From Tubulanus polymorphus (Eukaryota; Nemertea; Palaeonemertea; Tubulaniformes; Tubulanidae), in the NCBI RefSeq assembly GCF_964204645.1, contig NC_134025.1:25884001-25948000 (forward strand): 64,000 nt of DNA. Reading direction: 5' to 3'. The translations under genes were made by a program, and so were the position numbers. The notes below the pieces were generated by a model. It was not told where the DNA came from and searched no databases. It worked only from the letters and a program-made list of their open reading frames with translations. Shown here piece after piece: positions 1-10,834 of the stretch (position 1 is the stretch's first letter; every line of letters starts with the position of its first letter).

Positions 1-32
1 CCTCAGATTGAGCCATCGAGGATTGAATTTAC

Positions 33-1411
33 CTTCCGTGGCATCGCGTTTAGAGTGGCATTTTGAAGGATGTTGACGACGTGAGTCTTAATGAGCGTTA
101 ATGCTTTCGACAGTGACTGCTTGAAACGTGCCAAATATACCGGAGATTCTTTATAACGAGGCTGAAAGTAAGAATCACACAAAAGATCGGTTCCAAATAT
201 ATCTCATTTCTGGTGTTGTAGTCGTTTACATTGATGGTTACAATGACTTACATTTTTGTTTAGGTAAGCTATGCATTCGTCAATCCTGGATAGAGTCGGT
301 ACAAATGAATCACTTGTCACAGTCAGCGTAGGTGCACCCAGTCTCTGTGAAAAATACAGCATTTTTTGGTAATTTATTTCTTATTAAATGCCGTGAAAAA
401 TGATGGAAAGTACCGAGAAGATATCTTACACTGGTAATCTTGTCCAATTCATTAAAATATGACAACTTGTTTTGGATGGTCTCAGCTTGGTTGACTAGTT
501 TCGTCTGAAACAGAGAATTAAAGGTTTAGACTCGGTACGCAAAATGCTATGAAAAGTATTTCTAACATTTTACCTGTTCATCCAATAAGTGTTCACAAGC
601 TTCGTGGAGCGCATTCGTTTTCGTTGAAACGTGTACGTATTGATTCATCAGTTCTTGCAGATGATCTAATGCAGTGGTAACTTCATTCAGTATCTGATCG
701 CACTGCTCTCCGTAATCAGCTAACTGGTCCAAATAAAAACTACAAGAAAAAGGAAAGAGACAAATTAAAATACTTGTTGTTCATAGAGGACAAGCTGTTG
801 GTCAAATATATATGATCCTACCCGTATTGCAAATCATCTTCAGTTTTCACCTTGTCCTCAATTTTCGAATACCAGAGGAAAAACTGTTGGGCATTCTCTA
901 TCGTTTGTTCTTCGATTTCTAAAGCAGCGAATCCCTTTGCTATGATATCGTCCTCCGACCCTGTCGTACCACTGGTGGTACTGGAATGTAGATTCGGCAC
1001 ACCAGGAAATTCATCAAGAGGCAACTGAAATTACAATATGCTGAGTTCAAGTACGATATGGATGATTGATTTCCATAGAAAATTAGTTAGAAAGCATAAA
1101 GCACTAATAAAGATTCACTTTCCAGGACCCAGACCTATGCCACAGTACAGAACGTACATTACAGATTGTGATGACATTTGACAGCCAGCAAACCCGGAAG
1201 TAAAAATATTAATATGTTAACAGTTTTCGACTATTAAATGCCCTCATTATGTTACCTCAATTGGTAATTGTTTATTTCCAACGTGACCAGTTAGCTCCAA
1301 GATTCCGTGTCTCTGTCGTTCAGTCAACGGAGCTTTAGGGGACGATTTGGCTTCCCAGGCGGAGAGTTTTTCTCTCAAAACCTTGTTCGAAATTGTAAAC
1401 GTGTCAGCCAT
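33..1411 (-). CDS. COG3: Conserved oligomeric Golgi complex subunit 3 (N-terminal 274 residues; gene continues off the left edge)
   Basis: COG3 is a lobe A subunit of the COG tethering complex, which captures retrograde vesicles at the Golgi. Six coding exons are seen on the minus strand: 1411-1256, 1024-822, 739-574, 504-430, 344-252 and 161-33. All have GT-AG borders and compatible phases and sum to 822 nt (274 codons). The start MADTFTISNK is the first ATG that joins cleanly. Recognition rests on family blocks seen in order: REKLSAWE and APLTERQ near the N-terminus, then LPIE, GFAALEIEEQ, AQQFFLWYSKIE, YGEQCDQIL, ALHEACEHLL and KQSLSKAL, which parallel vertebrate COG3 closely. The family is about 830 residues long, so roughly two thirds lies at lower coordinates outside the window. 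I see no frameshift or internal stop. Confidence 0.93.
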
Positions 1412-2050
1412 TTTTGTTTGGGCCCGGTTCCTACTCGGTTGCCGGTGCATACTTCGATTCGCTTGCGGCTAATTGTCTTTCATCGCAAATATCGTCCTTT
1501 AGAAAAAAACCTATTAAATTTGTATCACTTGCCGAAATAGGATGCCAACTTAAGAAAATTTTATCCTTCGATGTATTGCTTTGTAAATAGCAAATTACGG
1601 GATTCGAAACTGAACATCACAAACTTTGCGCCAATCATCGCTCAGAACGGACTGACGCACCATTGGCGCGAAAATGCGAATGCAAAGTTCTCACCGACTG
1701 GATTTATGTTTCATAGTGTATACTTAAAAATCTTTTTTAAATCAAAATTATAAAAAAGCGAATGCACAAGTTGAATCACTTACCATCATGCAGATTCCCG
1801 ATTAGCGTGCTCTTGACCATTCTCTTTGTTGACGTCAGTTTTACAGTATCATTTCTTTTTACAGAGTATTTTCCCTATTACAACTCTTTGTTGACATCCA
1901 TCAATTTTAAAGTATTATATCTTTTTACGAAGTGAAGTCTGTCTAAACATTGACTGGTTTCGTGAATCTAGATAGTACAGTTTTCCATGTGCGTGGGAAG
2001 TATCATCTTGGGCCGTACCAAACGCGTCGACTAATTATAGGCTGAGGAAT
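1412..2050. other. COG3 5' flank; no gene seen
   Basis: This is sequence upstream of the COG3 start codon. It should hold the COG3 5' UTR and promoter on the minus strand. I see no clear TATA box and no splice-compatible coding exon. Short open frames here lack any codon or family signature. Confidence 0.4.
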
Positions 2051-3950
2051 TTGGAATTTAGAAAAAAAGGGAATGGGTTGGGTTTCAAAAAAGCGTATAT
2101 CCCGTATATCGGAGGGACAAATAAAATTACGTACAGTCATAATTTTGATAATAAACGTAAATATGGATGGAATTTCCGGGAAAACGATATTTGGAGGTTG
2201 AGACCCATGAAGTTTCGAAGGTTCGGGGTATTTGGAGGTCGGTGAGTCTATCTGGTAGACCAGGTAGCGTGCGGGAACGAGTTACCGAACTGAGGATCGA
2301 ATGCATCTCGGATTATCTGGAGACACTAGTAACTTGTAAAGGATCTTGTGGTCAGGGAGGTCGGGCTATTAGTAGATCGGCTATGTGGAGGATTGTGGTA
2401 TCAGGGTATTGGAGGAGGGAGGATGGTGGTGATATTTGGTGGCAGATTTGGGTACCAGTACTAGTAGTCCTACTGGTATTGCCATTAGGCAGTCATCGCA
2501 GTCTAAGACGGCATATATTCCTGACACTGCAAGGCTGTCCCGCCTTCCCAACTCTCAATGTGCACAAAATACGACGCGCATTAGTAGGAGGGAAGGAGTT
2601 TGGGCTTGGACTGAGGTTTATTACCGCAGTCCTATTGTTTTCCACTGTGCGGTGAGGATAACAGTACCCAGGGCCTCTCTTTAAGCCCCGGGTACGGCCT
2701 ACCCATTGAATGGGCAAGTTCAAGGGTTTTTCAAGAAATTTATGCGTGAGCCTCAGCCCTCGCATCTTTGAAAAATCCTATATGAAAGCTTATCCCCCCA
2801 CCAGAAATAAATGGGGGGAGAGGGGCAGTTCCCAGTGTTTCTCAAAGCTTGCAATGCTTTGATGACAAACCTGGGAACCGCCTCGTTCGCTTAAGTTCCC
2901 AGGGTTTTTATAATGATAAATGCATGAGCCACGGCCCGCATCTGAAAAACCCTGGGAACTTCTTGCCTCATTCAATGTGTAGGCTAAAATTGCAGTGTCA
3001 GAATTTTGCCGTCGATCTTGAGACAATCGAGCCGATTTGGTACTACCGGTAGGGTACCAGTTGATAGATTCCCGTATAGAAGTATTAGTAAAGATGGGAT
3101 TGGGAGGGTATATAGAAAGAAAGTTCATTTCAAGAAATCGTTTGAAGATGGGAAGTTTGGGATTGATAAAGTGCTTGAGGTTAATGCGGGGATGGGGAGG
3201 GGCTGACTACAAACAGGAATCAACTGTCCGATATAGGTTTCTAAATGGAAACACACGCCTCCGTGCATTAGGAATGGCCAGATAGCTACCAGCAGTGGGT
3301 TTTATATGGATGATGATGTACGAATCCCGGATTTGGGATAAATAGATTGGGGTAATCTTGGACGGAAGAGGATTGTTGGGATCTAGAACGAAAACCATGG
3401 ATATGAAACAATAGATTGCAAGGCAAGGCTGACATACAACCAGACACTACGTAGCCTATGTTGATAAATGAACATCAGTGAGCCAAAGTTTCATTTCAGT
3501 TTGATTGGAAAGTTAGATAGGAGAATTTCTGACACAAGTTGATTATTTATTGTGATAGGTGGAAGATTGGGAAGTTTCAATGTGTATTATTTTGAATACG
3601 GGAATTTTGTTGCAAGTTTAATTATGGCCGTCAAGCAGCCATTGGTAAAGTTTCAAAATGGCTCATGGATGATGACAAAAATGACTACCAGTTAGTTTTT
3701 ACATGAACCTGATTAAGATTAGTCAAAAAGAAAAACAATCATTTAAAGATTGCGCAAGAAGCATTTGATAAAGCAGGAGCGGTGTGGCGGGTGTAAGAAA
3801 AAAAACCGGAAATTTTGGAAAGAGATGGGGCGTAATCTGATCAGGTATCAATGTACAAATAACGTGGCTGAAAAACATCCATTGGTTGCTTTTGAAATTG
3901 CCACTATTCGTGTATGATGACAAGAAGGCTACCTGTAAGCTGTGATTTTA
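2051..3950. repeat. G-rich intergenic block with foldback and tandem degenerate repeats
   Basis: The plus strand is strikingly rich in GG-containing words from about 2050 to 3900, unlike the AT-rich surroundings. Open frames here (for example 2167-2655 plus and 2790-3128 minus) look like by-products of this composition, with no family match that I recognise. The block contains the nested inverted repeats at 2697-2987 and a degenerate direct repeat (3559-3695 against 3815-3937). The most likely reading is decayed mobile-element sequence, but no transposase or polymerase motif was seen. Confidence 0.45.
2697..2987. repeat. Nested inverted repeat / foldback-like element
   Basis: The left segment 2697-2775 and the right segment of about 2870-2987 are imperfect inverted copies of each other, sharing GCCTAC, CATTGAATG and AGGGTTTTTC blocks. 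Inside the right half lies a perfect 17-bp inverted repeat (2893-2909 against 2945-2961) with a 35-nt loop. Between the halves are an imperfect hairpin around 2827-2880 and a C6/G6 hairpin near 2794-2820. This is the architecture of a foldback or MITE-like element. Its family is unknown to me. Confidence 0.6.
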
Positions 3951-6900
3951 ATTATTTGCAAATTATTTCGGAGAATGATTTGAAAGTGACCACGCGTTTG
4001 GCAGGCGATCTGTACAGATATGTAAATACATCAGGATAACTGCACCAAATTTACATAATTATTTGCAATATTTTACATTATTCGTGAAATCCACTGCACC
4101 ATAAATAATGCATGAGATCACCCGAAAATCTAAGTATTTGCGTTCATGCCCATGCTTGTGATCCATACTTAACCCTTGAATGAGTGTTCCCACTCTGTCT
4201 CGGAGAGCAACACAAAAACTGGCCATTAGATATAAGTATTGACTTTACCATCGATGTATGGATCACCTGATACTTTTCTACAAGTCGATCGTTTAGATTT
4301 TCGAGGACACATACGTAAGTTTGTACGAAATTTCATTATTATCGGTTTAGACAGACCAGGGAGGTCTCTCGCACCTCCCAACATACATTGCGTACTGTAC
4401 ATCATTTGTGATGATGGATGCCGAAACAAGTTAACAAACATTGGTCACGCTCCTGATAGAGTGTGATAGGGTACCCTAGTACTTTGATTACTTTCATGAA
4501 CAACTTATTCCGAATACATGATCTTAAGCTTTGCGAACTTTGCAAAATTAGGAAAACATTTTGTTGCGTATCATTATTGAACTCGTGGATACGTGAGTTC
4601 GAGAAAATTTGAGACAGTTTCCTCCTGATACATGATCGTTGCGTCACATATAGCACTTTAGTTAGTTTTTCAAGGCGACGACTTTTTCCACTTCGGAACA
4701 TAGGAAAATGGTCTCCAAATGGTGGAGCATCATAATCCCTGAGTCATGTATGATACGCGAGACTATCGCGGGTAGATATGTAATAAACCGGCCCGTGGTT
4801 TGAAAAATTACCCCTTTTACATTACGTACTCACATATCATATAATACTTCTTTTCGTAGGATCTTTACATAATTATAGTTAGATCTCAATGTGACATCAA
4901 ATATGTTTGTTCATTTGCATGAAATATCGTGTGGCCATCTCAGTATTTCTGTCGTCTGAGATTTTACACAAATGTATAAACGTTACATAATTGTTTTCAT
5001 TTTGAACACCTCGTTCATAAGACATTAAAATAACGATACCCGGCTGATGGTACCAAGCTTTGCTCTAAGAAAAGGCAATCATCTAATGAATGAATGAAGA
5101 TACTATTCTGTAATCATAGATGTTTCGTGCCTTATTGTAATTTTGAGACATTTGAGTCGGTGATCCAAACTTATGGGAAACGATTTTAGGACGGTTTCTC
5201 TCATTTAGACATAAGTAATACAACCTAAACTGGCCCTAGTTTTTGATGTAATATTTATCATGCACATGGAGTTTGGATCACGGAGTGGTTGTTGATATAA
5301 CACAAAAATATTAACAAAGATACTAACATAGGTAAAACTATAGCTTATAGGTAGAGATGCAGTGTAAAAAGCTATTTATGATATAAACACAAGTAAAACT
5401 AGGTGATGCAGTGTAAAAGGGTGCATCAGAGAAATAGTTTAATTTTTGGAAATATTTGAATTTTAGAGATTTTTTTGTTTGAATTTTTACAGTTTTAAAA
5501 TGTTTTTGGTATTTAAAAAAAATTACTTAAGTCCGCACTGTACACATGGGGTATGATATATAATGCAGAGCTGCCATTACTCTGCATATCATACGAAACA
5601 ATTAACTTTCAAATTCACAGTTAAAATAGTAGTACCAGTATCAAGTAGTTTCAATAGTTACAACAGATTAATAAAGATAACACAATGAGAAGAAGTTCGG
5701 CGTAATGAGATATGATATGGGGGTATACTGGTACCGGCAATGAATGACGATTAAAATCAGAAGATAAGTTGAATTTTAAAGAAGAAAATATATGTACAGT
5801 GCGTCTTAGTAGAAATACCACTTGTGGCTTGGCAAATTTTTGTACCTTACCCATCAATAACTGGTATCAAAATATCAAGAATCTAAGAAATAAGCTGTAA
5901 ATCTGAAACGATCAGTAAAAAGTGTAATGAAATGTTCATTTCGGTTGGATGGGTAAGGACAGGTTGACGATCTTGCTGGCGATTTGGCGATGGAGTGACG
6001 GTTATTGTTTGATTTTGAATTTTGAATTTTTCGCAGAATTGAAGCGAATCGAAATATAATTTTTCGGTGAATGGCTTCTGGGGCGAAAGATGAAGCCAAA
6101 ATATTTGATGTTAGAAATAGGTTCAAGACGAACAGGGAAGGAATTGGTAGAATTTGTGAGAATTCTTGATTTTGCGCACAGCAGGAAATTCCACCCACTT
6201 TCTAGAACCAGTCAGTTCAATTGCTCGTTCACTGGATGTTGATAGAAGGTTGAATCGTGACTGGGCAGTAAAGCGATCCATAGACCAAAATCTGATTTGG
6301 TTTGCAGATTTGGCTACGTCGGGAATTTCCATTGTGCTAAGGCCAAACACACATGACGATTTTTGCAAGCCGAGTCATGTGCCCCACTCAATCGCCACCG
6401 AGCCTCCAGTCATACGATGTAGTGAGTAGATCAGGCGATTTTTCGAGCCCACTCACCGGAATGCTGCACTCCCGCGCAGATTACATAGTGCAATTCCCAC
6501 GGTGACCCCGCTCGACAATGTATCAGTTTCGGTGCCAATGATTGGCTACCACGAATCCATATTTGGCAGATCTAATTGATGCAGTGGACATACCAGACGA
6601 TATTGATCGAGCGATTGATTGGTCGTCCAAGTCCAAGATGTTCGAAATCAAACAGGCGATTTTTTAGTCACCCGATCAACATAGGTACAGGTGTGCCCAA
6701 TTCATTGATGAGATTCGCCCAATTAAGACTCTCAAGATGATAGCCGTTCCTTGGGCCGAAATTTGCACATGAACGACCTGATAAACGGGAAATTGTATTA
6801 TGTAGTCAGTGCAGTAGTACAACCACCCGTGAATAAGTTTGAAAAGCCGTCTGATCTGCTCACTCCATCGTGCAAAGTAAGGACCGGTGCTGATTGAGTC

Positions 6901-7164
6901 GGACACATGAATCGTCAGGATAAGTCGTCAAGTGAACCCGGGAAGAATTCTGAAATATCCAAAAACATTACATCCTTCGCGTACCAGAAGCCATAGCACA
7001 TTGCACTGAACTTCGGCCGAAAAGATGTGAGATATTAAAGTTGAATCGGAAAGTATCAGTTCAGTGCTTTTTATAGACATATTATAGCTAGCTATAATAT
7101 GACTATGTTAGACCTACATAAAGTAGGCCTGTGAACCGTCAATCCATCGCCGCGCGGAGCAGAT
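3951..7164. other. Intergenic; no supported gene
   Basis: This stretch is AT-rich with scattered short open frames on both strands. Around 6170-6900 the composition is more balanced and short frames run for 60-90 codons on both strands (for example 6676-6906 minus), but they cannot be linked by phase-compatible splice sites and show no family motif. A decayed gene there is possible but not shown. A 24-nt perfect palindrome sits at 7078-7101. Confidence 0.4.
7078..7101. repeat. 24-nt perfect palindrome
   Basis: The sequence is a perfect self-complementary run centred on AGCT, with a TATA-rich interior. It lies about 65 nt downstream of the stop codon of the minus-strand orphan ORF, so in its transcript it would form a 3' UTR hairpin only if opened by a loop. 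A function as binding site or processing signal is speculative. Confidence 0.6.
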
Positions 7165-7863
7165 TCATGATAAAATATCTACGCTGTTGGAAGAGAAACA
7201 ACATCCGAACATCTTCTTGAAGAATTTCTTGATTTTCTTGAATCTGCTGGTTCTCCTCCTCGGCTCCTCAATTACAAATGCATTCACTGGAGTGATTTTG
7301 TATTCGGGTCCGTAGTCGTAGTCGTAGAATCGCTCAAATTCGTCATCATTTTCGGCGATCATTTCGGAGGCCGTGATCTCGAAAGCTAATTGTCTTCGCT
7401 CGAATTGTCGTCTTCTCATCATCGTGACGGTTGGGGTCAGAGGTCTGCAGATTCGGCGAACAACTGGCGCATACATGGCAATTTCGTCTGGCTGGCCGAG
7501 AGATTCCGTCGAAGAGGAGATATCAATGACGCTGCAAATATCGCTTATGTTGCTTCCGAAACTCTTCAAACTAGCAGCTTCTACCACGTAGGTTTTGTCA
7601 GAATGGAAGCTGTGCTCGTCATCTGCATTGTAGTCTTCATCGCCGACATCAGCGAAATCAGCGACATCAGCATCACCAGCATCGGAAGGAGTAACCGGGC
7701 TAGGCTCTGCCTCAATGCTTTTCCATACAACTTGGTCGGGCGAGAATACTCTACTTGTCGTCCATGTTTTCCCCTTGTCGTCGCGGATAACTCTAACCAC
7801 ACCATCATCGCCAATATCATAGCCGATTTCGGCTTCTTTTACCAAAACGCGAGTAACAGGCAT
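7165..7863 (-). CDS. Uncharacterised intronless 232-residue protein with polybasic, cysteine-containing C-terminus
   Basis: I do not recognise this protein. It is a single uninterrupted frame from ATG to stop, much longer than chance frames nearby and richer in GC than its flanks. Residues 1-50 look like a small folded N-terminus (MPVTRVLVKEAEIGYDIG onward). Residues of about 60-90 are Asp/Glu/Ala-rich and probably disordered. The C-terminus carries a strongly basic amphipathic stretch (RFKKIKKFFKKMFG) followed directly by CC. Basic residues next to a Cys pair are typical of palmitoylated, membrane-attached proteins, so peripheral membrane attachment is my inference. A TATAAATA box lies on the same strand at 8028-8021, about 160 nt upstream of the ATG, supporting a real transcription unit. 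No poly(A) signal was found close by. It may be a lineage-specific gene. Confidence 0.6.
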   Translation of the reverse strand: MPVTRVLVKEAEIGYDIGDDGVVRVIRDDKGKTWTTSRVFSPDQVVWKSIEAEPSPVTPSDAGDADVADFADVGDEDYNADDEHSFHSDKTYVVEAASLKSFGSNISDICSVIDISSSTESLGQPDEIAMYAPVVRRICRPLTPTVTMMRRRQFERRQLAFEITASEMIAENDDEFERFYDYDYGPEYKITPVNAFVIEEPRRRTSRFKKIKKFFKKMFGCCFSSNSVDILS

Positions 7864-8020
7864 CTAGAAATATTCATGCGTATCATTTTTGAAGACGGTG
7901 AAGCGGAAAAAATATGCCCAGTTTTTCAATAGTTTGGTTGATAAAGACAGTATTCGAATTTCTTTCGAAATCGTCCACTCAATAGAAATAGACCTACTGC
8001 ATCCCCAACGCGATGTCAAA

Positions 8021-8028
8021 TATTTATA
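8021..8028 (-). promoter_or_regulatory. TATA box candidate for the orphan ORF
   Basis: TATAAATA reads on the minus strand about 160 nt before the ATG at 7863. The expected start site would be near 7995, leaving a 5' UTR of about 130 nt. The surrounding sequence (8018-8046) recurs in degenerate form at 8286-8313. Confidence 0.45.
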
Positions 8029-9587
8029 AACTGACACCCTAATATGGTAGGCTAGGCATTAAATGAAACAATGACGGGGCGAATTAATTTTCAACTGCCA
8101 AGAGAAAAAATATTTCGTAAGTTATCTTTAAAAAAAAAATGTGGGAAAACAATTCCTTCCGGCGACGGCATCCGTTCCTCTGTCATTAGTTTGATGCTCA
8201 TCTCAAAAATCTTCCGTCTCAATGTTCAATAATCAATATTTAAGATGAAGATCACTGAAGATCTCATACCCAGTGAAAAATATAATATATTTTATGCTGA
8301 CACCCCAATCAGGATGCCTAAATAATTGCAGCACCGACGTAAGGGGTACATATTCAATTCTGAAAACCGGATAGCTTAAACTCGAGACCCTTGAAATAAC
8401 TCATAATTAAATAGAAATAAGAGTTGGCAGGTTTATTATTCATTTCTAATTGTTTTTACTTAAAAATAATTAAGTTTACAAGTACATGTATCATCTAGTA
8501 GATATTATATGTCGTTTATGTTAATATTGATGAAAAAAAGCTAAGTAATAAATATCCCATTCAAAACAGTTCAATTCCACCGTATGTTATCTATCTCATC
8601 AACTCAGGAATTGGATTCGTATCAAAAGACAAAATATGTATTTAGGAATTTTCGCCTAGACCTGCATCTGATGAGGGCCCCTAATCCATAAACACATTCT
8701 GAAAACACTTGAAAAAAGTTTCTCCAGCTTATAGTTACATAAATCAAAAGACAATTCGGAATGTATGATGTTTGTATCTTTGATGTTGAAAGTGGACTTG
8801 GCGTCCCCCGAATCACTTGCACGTATTAAAGCTTTGTTAAAAGTTATACACAATTTGGTTAGAAGACTGAGACAGGCATGATACTGCCACGAAAACACCA
8901 CTAAAATCGCTCACATAATCCACCACAAACACGTAACTAAGTTACAAAAAGCTTGCGAGATGATTTCTCGATGAAATTTTGAATCAATTTAAACACGATT
9001 TACAACTTAAAAACTTAATGATCTTCATTTCCACATACTTACATTTGCTAATGCGTCTTGTTTTATTCGTATTAAGTACTATTTTCTTTAATTTTCTGCT
9101 ATAAGTCACCTAACAACGGCACTTTAGTCGAGCTGCAACTTTGACTAACTTCACTGAAGCGAGTCTTTATAGTTACTATGGATGCTGAAACTACGCGCAT
9201 GCCCGCCCGTCGTCACGCTATGACGTCACTAGGGGCTCCAGCCGCGGAGGCGAAATTTACCGATTGCATGTATGGCGTGTTGATACCCTGGCTAACGTTT
9301 TGATAATATAGGATAATTCTGGACTTGTCTGCATTTTGAAAGTATTCAAAATCACTGCGTCTAAACAAATAAAATGCCTTAAACATATATTTCGCTAACA
9401 AATTTAAGACACGACTGAAAACCAGAAAATCATATTGCTTGGAATATGATTTCTTCACAATTCTTATTTATGATACATATTTAAGCATGAATATCCATCG
9501 ACCCGAATCGATGAATTAAAGTGGTACAGATACTCGGTTTTAGTTCACTTCGACTGGCATTTTTCTATCAAATTTTTCATTTATTTT

Positions 9588-9625
9588 GATTCCCGTTGAT
9601 ATCACGCGCGTTATCAACGGGGATC
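9588..9625. repeat. Hairpin with 14-bp arms
   Basis: Arms 9588-9601 and 9612-9625 pair with a single T-G wobble around a 10-nt loop (TCACGCGCGT). It is more stable than expected for AT-rich flanks. No terminator role is expected in a eukaryote, so an RNA hairpin or element end is possible. Confidence 0.5.
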
Positions 9626-9746
9626 GCTCAAAAGTTATACCTGTGAGCATCACATTTTCAACGTTTTTTGGGGGGAGGGCTCCAGAACACTGTTCAGTTC
9701 CAAATAAAAATCTAACCCTCCCGCCACTTTCCTCCTCACACTACGG

Positions 9747-9925
9747 TGCGGGCCTGATTTGAATGGAGTGTTGTATCATTCAAAACCCAATTCTGAGTTG
9801 AAACTGACTCTAAATGGATTCCGTGGTTTGACTCTTATTAAGAGTTATTTCCAATAGTTTCACTGTGCAGTCGAAATTGAATTCAGAACTGTGGAATAAG
9901 GCGCGATCGACAAATCAGGCCCGCA
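9747..9925. mobile_element. Possible MITE bounded by 14-bp inverted repeats
   Basis: TGCGGGCCTGATTT at 9747-9760 is exactly inverted at 9912-9925, enclosing about 150 nt with no coding capacity. The size and ends suggest a miniature inverted-repeat element, but no clear target-site duplication was found, so the call is tentative. Confidence 0.35.
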
Positions 9926-10530
9926 TCCCTGTCCTTTGTATTTTCATGATGGTGGACCTCTTACGACGTGTACGGTTAGTGATATTTTCGATACGAGTTT
10001 TTTTTTCACCAAAAATAGTCAGACACAATTTTATTAGTTACGAAACGTTTTACGCAGTTGGTCTGCCGACTTTAGAGCGTCTTCAATTGTCTTGCACTTC
10101 CCCTAGCGGGAAACTTTCTTCCTTTGTTGCAGAATAACGGCTTTAATTCTTCTTGTACGGTAACTACGTGTAAGCAAAAGTCCTCGATTTAGACAAAACC
10201 GTCTCCTTATCCATCGACAATACATGAATCAACAACGGAAAATAAATTTCTTCTTTTCTGTTTATTTCATTCACTATGTACTTTCTGATAATCTTTTACA
10301 AAACAAATTCACTCAATACAATATTTCGATTCATATTCACTTCCTAGACACGTTTTTCAAGATTTAATGAATGAATTCAAAAAAGTATTCCTAAATTCAT
10401 AGCACAATATACCCTGACTTTAAATACCCCAAGATTCAAGTCTGACACACACTGGTAAAATTCTTATTCAGCGCTTAAGTTTATTTGGACACTATTGTGC
10501 ACTGTATGATATTCTTACTCTAGAACTGCA

Positions 10531-10536
10531 TTTATT
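10531..10536 (-). terminator. AHSA1 poly(A) signal candidate
   Basis: AATAAA on the minus strand, about 300 nt after the AHSA1 stop codon, the first canonical hexamer that I found downstream. Confidence 0.4.
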
Positions 10537-10834
10537 TTAGTCACAGCTGGCATCAATCATAATCCATAATAAACCAGGTGACATCAGGTAAAGGTGACAT
10601 CATCTTAGATTCAGATCATAACATAGTAAAGACATGCTGTCATCACACCGTAAAAGCTTAACTAAATGTTCACAGAAAAAGTATGTAAACCTTGATCACA
10701 TTTATCTATTGATGAATAAAGTTAAAAGTACAGGCAGTATTACGCAATCATAACTGTTTCATTGTTCATCGTGTTAATTTTACTTTCAGATTTATCTGCT
10801 TGAGATCAAAAGTATGTAAACTAATCTCACGCGA

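Larger units (their letters stand above)
7864..10834. other. Intergenic; inverted repeats and a CRE site, no supported gene
   Basis: No splice-compatible coding exon was recognised. Items seen are a duplicated promoter-like segment (8018-8046 and 8286-8313), a perfect cAMP response element palindrome TGACGTCA at 9221-9228 in a locally CpG-rich patch, a 14-bp-arm hairpin at 9588-9625, and a pair of 14-bp inverted repeats at 9747-9760 and 9912-9925. The right part holds the AHSA1 3' UTR. The CRE patch could be the promoter of a gene or noncoding RNA that I could not identify. Confidence 0.4.

Noticed and set aside
2167-2655. 162-codon open frame on the plus strand
   Set aside because: It lies in the G-rich repeat block, has no family motif and overlaps other open frames on both strands. 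Composition explains its length.
2790-3128. 112-codon minus-strand frame
   Set aside because: It runs straight through the foldback hairpins, so it is not a plausible protein.
7390-7932. 180-codon plus-strand frame
   Set aside because: Shadow of the minus-strand orphan ORF, which has a TATA box and better residue composition.
8656-8901. Minus-strand 81-codon frame near a CRE-containing patch
   Set aside because: No splice-compatible partner exon, no family match, and overlapping frames are equally open.
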